Positions 1 through 7,950 of a stretch of DNA of 64,000 bases are shown here, one piece after another. The notes under the pieces are model-generated. The model saw nothing but the letters and a program-made list of their open reading frames with translations. It made no database searches and was not told where the DNA came from. This stretch comes from Natronococcus pandeyae (lineage in GTDB: Archaea; Halobacteriota; Halobacteria; Halobacteriales; Natrialbaceae): the NCBI RefSeq assembly GCF_008122205.1, contig NZ_PHNJ01000003.1:124001-188000 (forward strand), read 5' to 3'. Position 1 is the stretch's first letter, and the number at the start of each line of letters is the position of its first letter. The translations under genes were made by a program, and so were the position numbers.

Positions 1-115
1 TCTGTCATACCCCTACGGTCGGGGGGTACGCGTAAAGATGCTGTGGCTTGCGCCCATTGGTTCGCGGCCGACGGTCGCCACGGTGTTTTTGCTGCTCCGT
101 GACGAACGGTCTCGT

Positions 116-259
116 ATGCCCACCGTCGAACTCGAAGAAGAAACCATCGAACGCCTGGACGGCCTCCGAATCGAAGACGAGTCCTACGACGAACTCATCA
201 CCGAACTGATCAACATCTACGAGGCCAGCGAGTACACGCTCTTTCACGCCGGCGACTGA
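116..259 (+). CDS. Small acidic protein, DUF7557/antitoxin-like
   Basis: This 47-residue protein starts MPTVELEEETIERLDGLR and ends YTLFHAGD. A short N-terminal beta-strand followed by two helices recalls ribbon-helix-helix or antitoxin-like haloarchaeal proteins of the DUF7557 type. The ATG at 116 is preferred over one at 38, because the extra 26 residues lack the acidic composition and look like translated leader. No toxin-like partner is adjacent; the next gene is convergent and ends 17 bp downstream. The DNA-binding role is inference from the predicted fold only. Confidence 0.7.
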   Translation: MPTVELEEETIERLDGLRIEDESYDELITELINIYEASEYTLFHAGD

Positions 260-275
260 GTCCCAACGCGGCGAG

Positions 276-731
276 TCAGCTGTCGGCCACGGCCTGCCGA
301 ACACTGTTCCACCGGCCGTTCGACTCGAGTTTCGCCTGGAGTTCGTCCGCGTACTCCTGTGTGAGCTGTTCGGCCGCTCGCCGCTGCTCTTCGTGGGAGT
401 CACCGTTGTCGCCGAGGCCGAGCGCGCCGAGGATGCTGCTTACGACGCCGCCGGAGGAACTCGAGCCGCCACCGCCGCCCTGGCCGCCCATCGCACCCAT
501 CTGGGCGTCGAGGTTGTCGAGTTCGGGCAGGATCTGGTCGACCTTCTCCGTGTTGGCGACGATCCGCGCCCGGTCGGGATCCTCGGGGTGTTCGATCTCG
601 AACTCGGTCGCGGTCATGATCAGGCTCCACTGCTGGCTCGAGAACTGTGACTCCGCGATGCGCGAGGAGAACTCCTGATCGACGGTCATCCGTTCTCCGA
701 CGATCCGGTCCGTCCACGAGTTGTTGCTCAT
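276..731 (-). CDS. DUF5799 family protein
   Basis: This 151-residue protein has an acidic N-terminal domain (starts MSNNSWTDRIVGERM) with a hydrophobic core around residues 30-75. A low-complexity Gly/Ser linker follows at about residues 80-95, then a C-terminal helical segment rich in E, Q and A. It matches the haloarchaea-specific DUF5799 family as I recall it; function is unknown. The flexible Gly/Ser linker suggests two independently folding parts. It is a single gene, convergent with the small upstream gene. Confidence 0.8.
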   Translation of the reverse strand: MSNNSWTDRIVGERMTVDQEFSSRIAESQFSSQQWSLIMTATEFEIEHPEDPDRARIVANTEKVDQILPELDNLDAQMGAMGGQGGGGGSSSSGGVVSSILGALGLGDNGDSHEEQRRAAEQLTQEYADELQAKLESNGRWNSVRQAVADS

Positions 732-913
732 GACCGTCGGTTGAGTCGGTGACTGTATCAGCGTTTCCCTCGATTATACTGTCGGCTGGAAGTCGGTATG
801 GGGGATTCGCCGCGACCATCCCGCGAATCCCCACACAGTTCTCGCCGACAGTAGACACGTCGCACTCGCCGTCGCTCGAGGCAGTGTCGATTCTCGCCGG
901 TTTCCCGGCGCGG

Positions 914-1414
914 TCAGTCCAGCCGTTCCGAGGTCTCCTCGTGGCGAGTTGCGAGTTCGACGTACCGGTCAGCGGTCGCCTCGAGACGCGGGTCGTCGAC
1001 CTCGGCTTTCGGCTCGGCCGGGGATCCGGCGACGAGCGTCGACGGGGGGACCTCGGTGCCTTCCGTGACGACGCTGCCGGCTGCGACGACGGCTCCCTCG
1101 CCGATGCGGGCGCCATCGAGAACGACGGCGTTCATGCCGATCAGCGCACCCTCGCCGACAGTCGCGTCGTGAACGATCGCGCTGTGACCGACCGTGGCGG
1201 ACGGTCGCAACTCGGCGTCCTCGTGCAAAACTGCGTTGTCCTGTACGTTCGCACCCTCGCCGACGACGATCTGTCCGTGGTCGCCCCGAATCGTGGTATT
1301 CGGCCAGACGCTGGCGTCGGCTTCGACGACGACGTCGCCGATGACGACTGCGGTCTCGTCGACGTACGCGGTGTCGTCGACCTGCGGTTCGGTCCCATCG
1401 AACGAGCGAAGCAT
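914..1414 (-). CDS. Gamma-carbonic anhydrase family protein
   Basis: This 166-residue protein has the hexapeptide-repeat pattern of a left-handed beta-helix (repeated VxxxA-type turns, residues 12-135) and a C-terminal helix. The metal-ligand pattern is present: NVQDNAVLH gives His64 and GHSAIVHD gives His77 and His82. The family converts CO2 to bicarbonate as a zinc or iron trimer, although many members (YrdA/PaaY type) have weak or unproven activity. The acidic loop and proton-shuttle Glu of the methanogen enzyme Cam are not obvious, so catalysis is uncertain. It appears monocistronic. Confidence 0.88.
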   Translation of the reverse strand: MLRSFDGTEPQVDDTAYVDETAVVIGDVVVEADASVWPNTTIRGDHGQIVVGEGANVQDNAVLHEDAELRPSATVGHSAIVHDATVGEGALIGMNAVVLDGARIGEGAVVAAGSVVTEGTEVPPSTLVAGSPAEPKAEVDDPRLEATADRYVELATRHEETSERLD

Positions 1415-1779
1415 ACTCGTCTCCTCTCGAGAGGGCGGCTTGAATCTACGCGTTACCCGAATCTCTGCCGTTTCGGAGGGATCATCGATACCGGAGCTCT
1501 CGAATACCTACATGTGTTGGGAGTAGCTCTAATACATTCTCTCCACTACCTGTAAGTAGGCAGTGGACGGACGTACTCGAAACATCCGCAGACCGCTGCC
1601 GTAAACGAAGGCCCCATCTTCGACCCCAGGAAGTCCACCCCACTTCCGTTCCACCGAAGACAGCCACCTTCGATCAGGGGGGTTCGACCCCGCTTCCGTT
1701 CCACCCAAGACAGTCACCTTGATTCAGGGGGGTTCGACCCCACTTCCGTTTCTCTCTTCGAAGCGACCGATTAGAGACG
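1415..1779. other. Intergenic region holding the tandem repeat
   Basis: This 365-bp gap lies between the carbonic anhydrase start and the DUF3006 stop. Its right half is occupied by a 50-bp tandem repeat, annotated separately. The left half (1415-1600) presumably carries the carbonic anhydrase promoter, but no convincing TATA box is visible. Short reading frames here merely translate the repeat and are not believed. Confidence 0.6.
1631..1750. repeat. 50-bp tandem repeat, about 2.4 copies
   Basis: The block CACTTCCGTT recurs at 1641, CGCTTCCGTT at 1691 and CACTTCCGTT at 1741, exactly 50 bp apart. By eye the first two full units agree at about 40 of 50 positions, and the second and partial third at 19 of the first 20. 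Each unit contains AAGACAG, CACCTT, CAGGGG and a TTCGACCCC segment. It lies just past the stop codon of the DUF3006 gene. Function is unknown; copy number probably varies between strains. Confidence 0.85.
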
Positions 1780-2052
1780 TTACTCGTCGGGCAGTCGTTC
1801 GGAGAGTCGATCGAACCGATCCTGTGCGGACGCCTTTCGATCACGCTCGTCGTCGGGACGGTACTCCATCTCGCGGAGCGTCTCGTCCTCGAGCGTGACG
1901 GTGAAGACGGCACCCTCGTGGCGTCCGTCGTCGGGAAGCCGCTCGACGTCGAGCGTGTACTCATCGACGACCGATCCCTCCTCTTCGAGCAGTAACACGG
2001 CCGTGGTGCCGTCGACGATGCGATCGAGTACTGCGGTGGCGGTGTCACTCAT
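1780..2052 (-). CDS. DUF3006 domain protein
   Basis: This 90-residue protein begins MSDTATAVLDRIVDGTTAVLLLEEEG, with the small beta-barrel pattern typical of DUF3006 and a charged C-terminal helix. Its ATG overlaps the TAA of the upstream metallohydrolase gene (TAATG on the coding strand), so the two are probably translationally coupled. DUF3006 genes often accompany ComEC/Rec2-type metallo-beta-lactamase proteins, which matches this context. Biochemical role is unknown. Confidence 0.85.
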   Translation of the reverse strand: MSDTATAVLDRIVDGTTAVLLLEEEGSVVDEYTLDVERLPDDGRHEGAVFTVTLEDETLREMEYRPDDERDRKASAQDRFDRLSERLPDE

Positions 2053-3089
2053 TATCCGAATACAGGGGTTCGAACGGGATCAATCGGGGGGTGAGAGATG
2101 GCCGGTTCGCTCAGCGATGCCGACTCCTCGTCGTTTTTCTTCTCGAGCAGATCCATCGGGTCGCTCGAGGCGTCCCGTTCGGTCGCGACGGATAACTCCT
2201 CGCCGTCGGTCGTCAGGACGATGTCTCCGTGGACACCGGTCCAGTAGGTCTCGATCCCGCGGTCGGCGAACCGCTCGAGCACCTCGTCGTGTGGGTGGCC
2301 GTACTGGGAGTCTTCCGCGCTCGAGATGACCGCAACCTGCGGATCGGCGGCCTCGAGGAACGACTCGGTCGAGGACGTCGACGACCCGTGGTGGCCGGCC
2401 TGGTAGGCGTCCGCCTCGAGGTCGTCGCTCCAGTCGTCGACGAGTCGCTGCTCGGCGTCCTGTTCGGCGTCCCCGGTCGTCAGATACGAGAACTCGCCGA
2501 ACTCCACGGCCAGCGCCACGCTGTTGTAGTGGAGTCCGTCGCCCGAATCTCCCTCGGGTGGATTCAGCACGGTCGCTTCGGCGGTCCCGTTCTCGAGCGG
2601 CAGGTCGTCGCCTTCCTCGACCTGGAAGAGCCTGACCTCGTACTCCTCGACGGCGTCGAGGTAGTCGTCGTACGTTGCACTCGTGTGGACGACACCGGAG
2701 TCGTAGGCTGCCCCGACACCGTCGCGGTGTTCCTCGAAGTGTTCGATGACGGCGGCGTGGCCCCCGATGTGATCGGCGTGGGCGTGCGTCGCGACCAGGT
2801 GATCGATCCGGTCGACGTCCTGGGCCTCGAGGTAGTCGATGACCTCCTGGCCGTCCTGGCGCCAGTCGCCCGTATCGATCAGTATCGTCTCACCGCTGGG
2901 CGTGATCAGCAGCGTCGAATCGGCCTGTCCGGCGTCGATGTGGTGAATCTCGAGTTCGCCATCCGTCTCGATATCTTCCGCTTCGACGTCTTCGTCGTCT
3001 TCGGAGTCCGCTCCGATACCCGCTCCACCGATACAACCACCGAGGGCGACCAGTCCGACGGCGGCCAGGATCACGAGTGCTCGTCGCAT
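2052..3089 (-). CDS. ComEC/Rec2-related MBL-fold lipoprotein
   Basis: This 345-residue protein starts MRRALVILAAVGLVALGGC, a signal with lipobox LGGC, so it is predicted to be anchored outside the membrane. An acidic spacer follows, then a metallo-beta-lactamase domain with HAHADHIGGH as the metal motif and a later GHHGSSTSST segment. This is the pattern of the stand-alone C-terminal domain of ComEC, a nuclease-like domain thought to degrade one DNA strand during uptake. I chose the ATG at 3089 over a TTG two codons upstream. It is coupled to DUF3006 downstream. The substrate (extracellular DNA?) is inference. Confidence 0.88.
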   Translation of the reverse strand: MRRALVILAAVGLVALGGCIGGAGIGADSEDDEDVEAEDIETDGELEIHHIDAGQADSTLLITPSGETILIDTGDWRQDGQEVIDYLEAQDVDRIDHLVATHAHADHIGGHAAVIEHFEEHRDGVGAAYDSGVVHTSATYDDYLDAVEEYEVRLFQVEEGDDLPLENGTAEATVLNPPEGDSGDGLHYNSVALAVEFGEFSYLTTGDAEQDAEQRLVDDWSDDLEADAYQAGHHGSSTSSTESFLEAADPQVAVISSAEDSQYGHPHDEVLERFADRGIETYWTGVHGDIVLTTDGEELSVATERDASSDPMDLLEKKNDEESASLSEPAISHPPIDPVRTPVFG

Positions 3090-3237
3090 GCCCAATCAGA
3101 AGTGAGCCGAACATATGTGAATTGGGAGTGGTCAGAAATCGTGATAGTTTCGCCGTTCTATCGCTCGATGGCGGTGAAATCGACGGACGACTCGAGACAA
3201 ATAAAAAACCGTTGACAGTTCCGCGAGCCGGGCGGCG

Positions 3238-3633
3238 TCAGAACGCGTCGCCTTCGAAGCTCGTGTCGGCGTGGAGACTCTCTTTCAGCGCGTCGTGGAC
3301 CTTGCAGAGTTCGAACCCGCGCTCGATGATCTTCTGGCCGGTCTCGTCGTCGACGTCGGCTTCGACGCGGATGTCGAAGTGGATCGACTCGAGTTTGTCG
3401 TCGTCGTTGAGTTCGCCCGACGACTCGATCTCGATCTTCCCGAGCTCGTCGACGCCGCGCTGCTGGCCGCCGACGCGCAGCGCCGGAACGTAACAGGAGC
3501 CGTAGGCGGCGAGCAGGGTCTCGAGCGTGTCCGGTCCCTCCTCTCCGTTGGAATCGATCGTCGTCTCGAAGTCACGGATCTCGTTCGTCGCGCTAAACCC
3601 CTCCTCGGAGATGGTGGTAGCCTGTTTCGACAT
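3238..3633 (-). CDS. OsmC/Ohr family peroxiredoxin-like protein
   Basis: This 131-residue protein matches the OsmC fold. Two conserved cysteines are visible, Cys47 in YGSCYVPALR and Cys110 in ELCKVHDAL, the pair that reduces organic hydroperoxides in OsmC/Ohr proteins. It is shorter than bacterial OsmC (about 140 residues) but keeps the core. The gene is monocistronic and its strand agrees with the neighbouring metallohydrolases. The expected role is thiol-dependent peroxide detoxification in the cytoplasm; the substrate cannot be read from sequence. Confidence 0.9.
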   Translation of the reverse strand: MSKQATTISEEGFSATNEIRDFETTIDSNGEEGPDTLETLLAAYGSCYVPALRVGGQQRGVDELGKIEIESSGELNDDDKLESIHFDIRVEADVDDETGQKIIERGFELCKVHDALKESLHADTSFEGDAF

Positions 3634-3831
3634 AGCACTCGAGACAACTACAGCCTCCGGTGTAAACGTTGTTCTCCCGGCGGGATACGGTTCAAATCGA
3701 TGACGAACGGACGTACACGGTTCCGGCAGTTCGTCGCGGCCGTGAACTCGAGCTACTCGTTACGTCCAGATGCGTATGGAACATCCGGCGTTGTGTCTGC
3801 AGTATCGACCAGCCATCCGTGGGGTGGGACT

Positions 3832-3937
3832 GAAAGGGGCTGGCCGGCTCGAGGTGTGAGACGAAGTAAGCACTGGACCAAGTGAAACGAGGGAAGCGCG
3901 CAGCGAGTCGTAGCCCTCGAGCCGGCCAGGGGCTTTC
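3832..3937. repeat. Long inverted repeat, possible structured RNA or MITE
   Basis: A perfect 15-bp stem joins CTGGCCGGCTCGAGG (3840-3854) to its complement at 3915-3929. After a symmetric GGG/GGG bulge it extends through GAAAG (3832-3836) paired with CTTTC (3933-3937). The 60-nt loop contains AAGTGAAACGAGGGAAG. The flank GTGGGACTGAAAGGGG looks like a motif I recall as recurrent between genes in other haloarchaea, but this is not verified here. No ORF is credible. It may be a structured transcript or a non-autonomous element. Confidence 0.7.
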
Positions 3938-3959
3938 GTGGTAGTATCTACAGAGCAGG

Positions 3960-4310
3960 TCCTGCTTACACGAACACAGGGGATCGCCACGCCCTCCCCA
4001 ACCGATTCGCTCGCTTTGCTCACGGCTTCCGCCGTTCGCATTACCGCGGCGCTGTGCGCCGCGCCCCGCTCGCTCATCCCTCGCGCAGCATCGTCGACCA
4101 CCCTCACTGGTGCTCACGGTTCCCTTCGGTCACCGTTCGCTTTCCGAGGTGCTCGCAGGCTCGCACCTCGCTACGTTCGGCCGGTCGACAGCGCGCGCCA
4201 CCGCAGATCGAGTGGATGGCCCGAAGTGATACGCCGTCCACCTATATTGAACACGAGTTTCACGCGCGCTTCCGAAACTGTCAGCGAAGAAAGTGCGGTC
4301 GTCTCGACCC
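3960..4310. other. Hairpin-rich non-coding stretch
   Basis: No credible gene is seen in this part of the 677-bp gap. It holds several short perfect inverted repeats: CGCGGCGC/GCGCCGCG around a TGT loop (4045-4063), ACGGC/GCCGT (4023-4035) and CGAGGTGC/GCACCTCG (4145-4170). The reading frames crossing it are Arg/Ser-rich and unlike haloarchaeal proteins. It resembles the denser hairpin array near 37.2 kb. Confidence 0.55.
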
Positions 4311-5039
4311 CTAGCTCTCGATCTCGAACGGCTCGTCGGCCTCGAGGGCGTGAACCTCGGCGTCGCTGCCGGTTCCCGCGACCTCGCTCGCGAAGTCCTC
4401 GGGATCCTGCTCGATCGGCGGGAAGGTGTCGTAGTGCATCGGGAACGCGTGGTCGACGTCGAGCCAGTCGACGGCGATGGCCGCCTGCCACGGCCCCATC
4501 GTGAAGTGGTCGCCGATCGGGACGGCAGCGGCGTCGGGCTCGAGGTACGGGCCGATGACCTCGCGCATCTCGGTCATCAGTCCCGTATCACCGGCATGGT
4601 AGAAGGTGGTCGACTCTTCGTCGGCGGCCTGGGTGGGCTTCGTGTCGGAGATGACGAAGCCGGCCGGCATTCCCGCGTCGACGTCGTACTCGGTCATGAT
4701 GCCGTTCGTGTGATCGGCGCGGTGCATCGTCACGAAGGCGTCGCCACAGTCGACGGTGCCGCCGAGGTTCATCCCCATCCCGCCGACGGCGTCCTCGAAA
4801 CCGAACTCCTCCTCGCAGTAGGAGACGAGTTCCGGCGTCGCGACCAGCGTCGCGTCCGAGAACTCGCCCGCGTGGGAGATGTGGTCGGCGTGGCCGTGTG
4901 TCAACAGCACGTAGTCGGGCGTGTCGATGTCCGACGGATCCAGATCCGTCTTCGGATTGTCGAAGAACGGGTCGATCAGCAGATCGGTGTCGCCGACGGT
5001 GACGTGCCACGTCGAGTGGCCGTGCCAGGTGACTTGCAT
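4311..5039 (-). CDS. UPF0173-type metal-dependent hydrolase
   Basis: This 242-residue MBL-fold protein starts [14 protein letters not shown], the hallmark of the UPF0173/UlaG-like group. The metal motif is [14 protein letters not shown], followed by [18 protein letters not shown] and [10 protein letters not shown], which supply the remaining His/Asp ligands. The ATG at 5039 fits the family N-terminus; the longer frame (to 5159) adds a basic, non-conserved extension. The family hydrolyses an unknown substrate in the cytoplasm. It is a stand-alone gene. Confidence 0.9.
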   Translation of the reverse strand: MQVTWHGHSTWHVTVGDTDLLIDPFFDNPKTDLDPSDIDTPDYVLLTHGHADHISHAGEFSDATLVATPELVSYCEEEFGFEDAVGGMGMNLGGTVDCGDAFVTMHRADHTNGIMTEYDVDAGMPAGFVISDTKPTQAADEESTTFYHAGDTGLMTEMREVIGPYLEPDAAAVPIGDHFTMGPWQAAIAVDWLDVDHAFPMHYDTFPPIEQDPEDFASEVAGTGSDAEVHALEADEPFEIES

Positions 5040-5375
5040 AGCGGGTGAACCGTTAGTCCGAGGGCGCCTTAAAACTGGCCGAGGGGACGCCCCACGCCTC
5101 CGTGTAGAGCGCTGCGTGGACGAGTCGCTGGCCGCCGCGTTCGGTACCGAGTTCCCCATCTGTACCGGTTTACCCGACTGCTAAGGGACGGCTCAACTTC
5201 CCCATACTTATGAGGATCGTTTCGAAAGAACCGAACGCCGCACGCGATTGACACACCACGCATGCGGCGCGATCGGGACGATCGCATCCCGATGCGCTTT
5301 TTCGACGGACGGATCCTCGACGAGCGAGCCGACCCGATGCCGTGACGTTTTTTGTACGGGGGCCGTACGGCGACT
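5040..5375. other. Intergenic gap, no firm gene
   Basis: This 336-bp stretch separates two divergent genes. A 27-codon ATG frame runs 5262-5345 (peptide MRRDRDDRIPMRFFDG...), downstream of CATACTTATG, but nothing else supports it as a gene. The right end should carry the promoter of the gene at 5376. No repeat of note is seen. Confidence 0.4.
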
Positions 5376-5639
5376 ATGCTCGCACTGACGCTCGAGGACT
5401 TCATGGTAGAGCTGAACGACGGATCGATCAAGAACGTCGGACCGAAGAACAAGTCGGCGACGGTCAAGCTGTTCGACGTCGACGCCGCGGAGGCGCGCGA
5501 GTTCGGCGACAAACGCGTCAAACTCGTCTTCGAGGACGAGGACGACAACGAGGTCCAGGTCTCGCTGTTCCCCGAGGACGTCCGCAAGATCGTCGACGAT
5601 ATCGAGGCGCTCGAGGACGATTCGCCGGTTTTCGAGTGA
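5376..5639 (+). CDS. Conserved small acidic haloarchaeal protein
   Basis: This 87-residue protein (MLALTLEDFMVELNDGSIKNVGPKNK) has a predominantly beta N-terminal half and an acidic C-terminus ending DDSPVFE. The ATG at 5376 is preferred over one at 5352, whose extra residues (MYGGRTAT) look like leader. I do not recognise a named family. The clean codon use and defined start support a real gene. It lies 103 bp upstream of the RecJ-like gene in the same direction, possibly but not necessarily cotranscribed. Confidence 0.72.
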   Translation: MLALTLEDFMVELNDGSIKNVGPKNKSATVKLFDVDAAEAREFGDKRVKLVFEDEDDNEVQVSLFPEDVRKIVDDIEALEDDSPVFE

Positions 5640-5742
5640 GCGTCTGGCGATTCCGCCCGTTCGTTTCGCACACGCAGTAACTGATACTGCTGTGAGTGCA
5701 TTTCGACAACCGTTTTAGGACGAACCTGCTTGGTTCGAGTAG

Positions 5743-7866
5743 ATGGGTAACTGTATCATCTGCGGTACGCCTGTTGACGGCGAGATCTGCAAGAGTCACG
5801 AGGAGGATGCCGTTTTCGAATTCCACGGCACGTCCGCCTCACAGCTCACTCCCGGTCGGTACTACCGGGGGACCGTCGACGGCTACGCCGACTTCGGAGT
5901 GTTCGTCGATATCGGCGATCACGTCACCGGTCTGTTGCACAGAAGCGAACTCGAACAACGACTCGAGAGTCTCGACTGGGAGCCTGGCGACGACGTCTAC
6001 GTCCAGGTGCTCGACGTCCGAGACAACGGCAACGTCGACCTCGGCTGGTCGATCCGCCAGCGCGAACGCGAGTTCCGCGGGAAGCTGATCGAGACGGCCG
6101 ACGACGAGTTCCTCCCCGAGGAGTTCGAGAACGACGACGCCGACGAGGCCGCCGACGATTCCGGCCCGCGCGCGAGCGCCGACGACGCCGGTCCGAGCGA
6201 CGAAGGATCGCCCACGACGAGTGGTGCGGACTCCGTCGCTGCCGAGAGCGGTTCCGTCGCAGCGGAGACGGCCGCGACGACGACGCCGACGACCGACGAC
6301 GCCGCCGACGCCGAACCCGAATCGGAACCGGCGCTCAAGCGGACGACAGTCGCCGCAATCGAGAACCAGGTCGGCAGTGTCGTCCGCCTCGAGGGCGAGA
6401 TCACGGGCGTCCGCCAGACCTCCGGCCCGACGGTGTTCGAACTGCGCGACGAGACGGGAACCGTCGAGTGCGCGGCGTTCGAGGAAGCCGGCGTCCGGGC
6501 CTACCCCGACGTCGACGTCGACGATGTCGTCGCGCTCGAGGGCGAGATCGAGCGCCACCACGGCGACCTGCAGGTCGAGACCGAGACTCTCGACATCCTC
6601 CAGGACGACGCGCGTGACACCGTCACTGAACGGCTCGAGAGCGCGATCGAGAGCGAGGCCCGGCCGGCCGACGTCTCGCTGCTGGCCGACCACGATGCGG
6701 TCGCCGCCGTCGAGGACGAACTCGTCGACGCCGCGACGTCGATCCGACGCGCCGTCATGGAAGACCGCCCGGTCGTCGTTCGTCACGCCGCGACCGCCGA
6801 CGGTTACGTCGGCGGCGCCGCCATCGAACGCGCCGTACTCCCGCTGATCCGCGAGAAGCACACCCGCGAGGACGCGGAGTACCACTACTTCGAGCGCCGA
6901 CCGCTCGAGGGTCGCGTCTACGATATGGACGCCGCAACGAACGACGTCACCTCGATGCTCGAAGCCCGCGACCGCCACGACGAGCAGTTCCCGCTCGTCG
7001 TGCTCGTCGGTGCCGGCTCGACCGTCGAGTCCGTCGACGGCTACGACCTGCTCTCGCTGTACGACGCAGAAGCGCTCGTCATCGACGACAGTCGCGCCGA
7101 CGAGGCAGTTACCGACGCAGTGGCGGCCGCCGTCGCCCCGTCGCTCGCCGGCGTCGACGTCGCCGACCTGACCTCGACGGCGCTCGCAGCCAACGTCGCC
7201 GCACACGTCAACGACGACGTTCGCGACGACCTCGAGCACCTCCCCGCCGTCAGCTACTGGGAGGACACGCCCGAGGCCTACACCGACCTCGCGAGCGAGG
7301 CCGGCTACGACGAGACCGGGATCTCCGAACGCCGCGAAGCCGTCGCGCTCGAGGCCTACTACCAGAGCTACAAGGACAAGCGCGAACTCGTCGCCGACCT
7401 CCTGTTCAAGGACGGCGAGGGAACGGGGACGGCTCGAGAGGGCGACCTCGCGGCTCACGTCTCCGAGCAGTTCCGTGACAAACTCGAGACCGAACTCGAG
7501 ACCGCGCGGGCGAACCTCGAGGTTCGCGACGTCGACGACGTCACGATGGCGCTGCTGGACACAGACGCGTTCACTCACCGCTACAACTTCCCGACGACGA
7601 TCCTGCTGCTCGACGAACTCCACCGGCGTGAACGCGAGCGCAGCGAGCCGCCGGTCGTCACGCTCGGCATCGGCGAGGACGAACTTCACGTCCGCGCAAC
7701 CGAGCCAGTGAACGTTCGCGATCTCGGCGACGCGATCGCGGAACGCGCGCCGAACGCTGGCGTCCACGTTCTCGGCGGTCAGGACGGTCACATCGAGTTC
7801 CTGCCCGGCGAACGCGACGCCGTCCAGGAGGCTGCGATCGAAGCACTCGGCGAGACGCTCGAGTAA
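5743..7866 (+). CDS. RecJ/DHH-like protein with Zn, S1 and OB domains
   Basis: This 707-residue multidomain protein has an N-terminal zinc-binding motif (CIIC at 4-7, CKSH at 16-19) and an S1 RNA-binding domain (about 37-105). An Ala/Thr/Asp-rich linker follows (120-198), then an OB-fold nucleic-acid domain (205-290) and a DHH-type phosphoesterase region (from about 340). The architecture matches archaeal RecJ-like proteins (COG1107). The catalytic signature is altered: RHAATADGY replaces an HxDxDG-type motif I, and IDDSRAD (447-453) stands where DHH is expected. It may therefore bind rather than cut nucleic acid, like Cdc45-type relatives (inference). A likely promoter element, TTTTAGG, lies about 27 bp upstream. 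Confidence 0.85.
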   Translation: MGNCIICGTPVDGEICKSHEEDAVFEFHGTSASQLTPGRYYRGTVDGYADFGVFVDIGDHVTGLLHRSELEQRLESLDWEPGDDVYVQVLDVRDNGNVDLGWSIRQREREFRGKLIETADDEFLPEEFENDDADEAADDSGPRASADDAGPSDEGSPTTSGADSVAAESGSVAAETAATTTPTTDDAADAEPESEPALKRTTVAAIENQVGSVVRLEGEITGVRQTSGPTVFELRDETGTVECAAFEEAGVRAYPDVDVDDVVALEGEIERHHGDLQVETETLDILQDDARDTVTERLESAIESEARPADVSLLADHDAVAAVEDELVDAATSIRRAVMEDRPVVVRHAATADGYVGGAAIERAVLPLIREKHTREDAEYHYFERRPLEGRVYDMDAATNDVTSMLEARDRHDEQFPLVVLVGAGSTVESVDGYDLLSLYDAEALVIDDSRADEAVTDAVAAAVAPSLAGVDVADLTSTALAANVAAHVNDDVRDDLEHLPAVSYWEDTPEAYTDLASEAGYDETGISERREAVALEAYYQSYKDKRELVADLLFKDGEGTGTAREGDLAAHVSEQFRDKLETELETARANLEVRDVDDVTMALLDTDAFTHRYNFPTTILLLDELHRRERERSEPPVVTLGIGEDELHVRATEPVNVRDLGDAIAERAPNAGVHVLGGQDGHIEFLPGERDAVQEAAIEALGETLE

Positions 7867-7950
7867 GACGCGCCCTTCTCCGCTGTCCACTGACCCGCCA
7901 GCGGCAGCGCTCGCGTTGCTGTCATCTCGGGAACCCCAGTTACCGCCCAG

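Noticed and set aside
1482-1717. Two short minus-strand frames in the tandem repeat
   Set aside because: They are translations of the 50-bp repeat units with no independent support.
3692-4117. 141-residue frame over the hairpin region
   Set aside because: Arg/Ser/Cys-rich, unlike acidic halophilic proteins, and it crosses two inverted repeats.
5839-7890. 683-residue open frame antisense to the RecJ-like gene
   Set aside because: High G+C keeps the opposite frame free of stops; the protein is repetitive V/D/R-rich and lacks a start context or family features.
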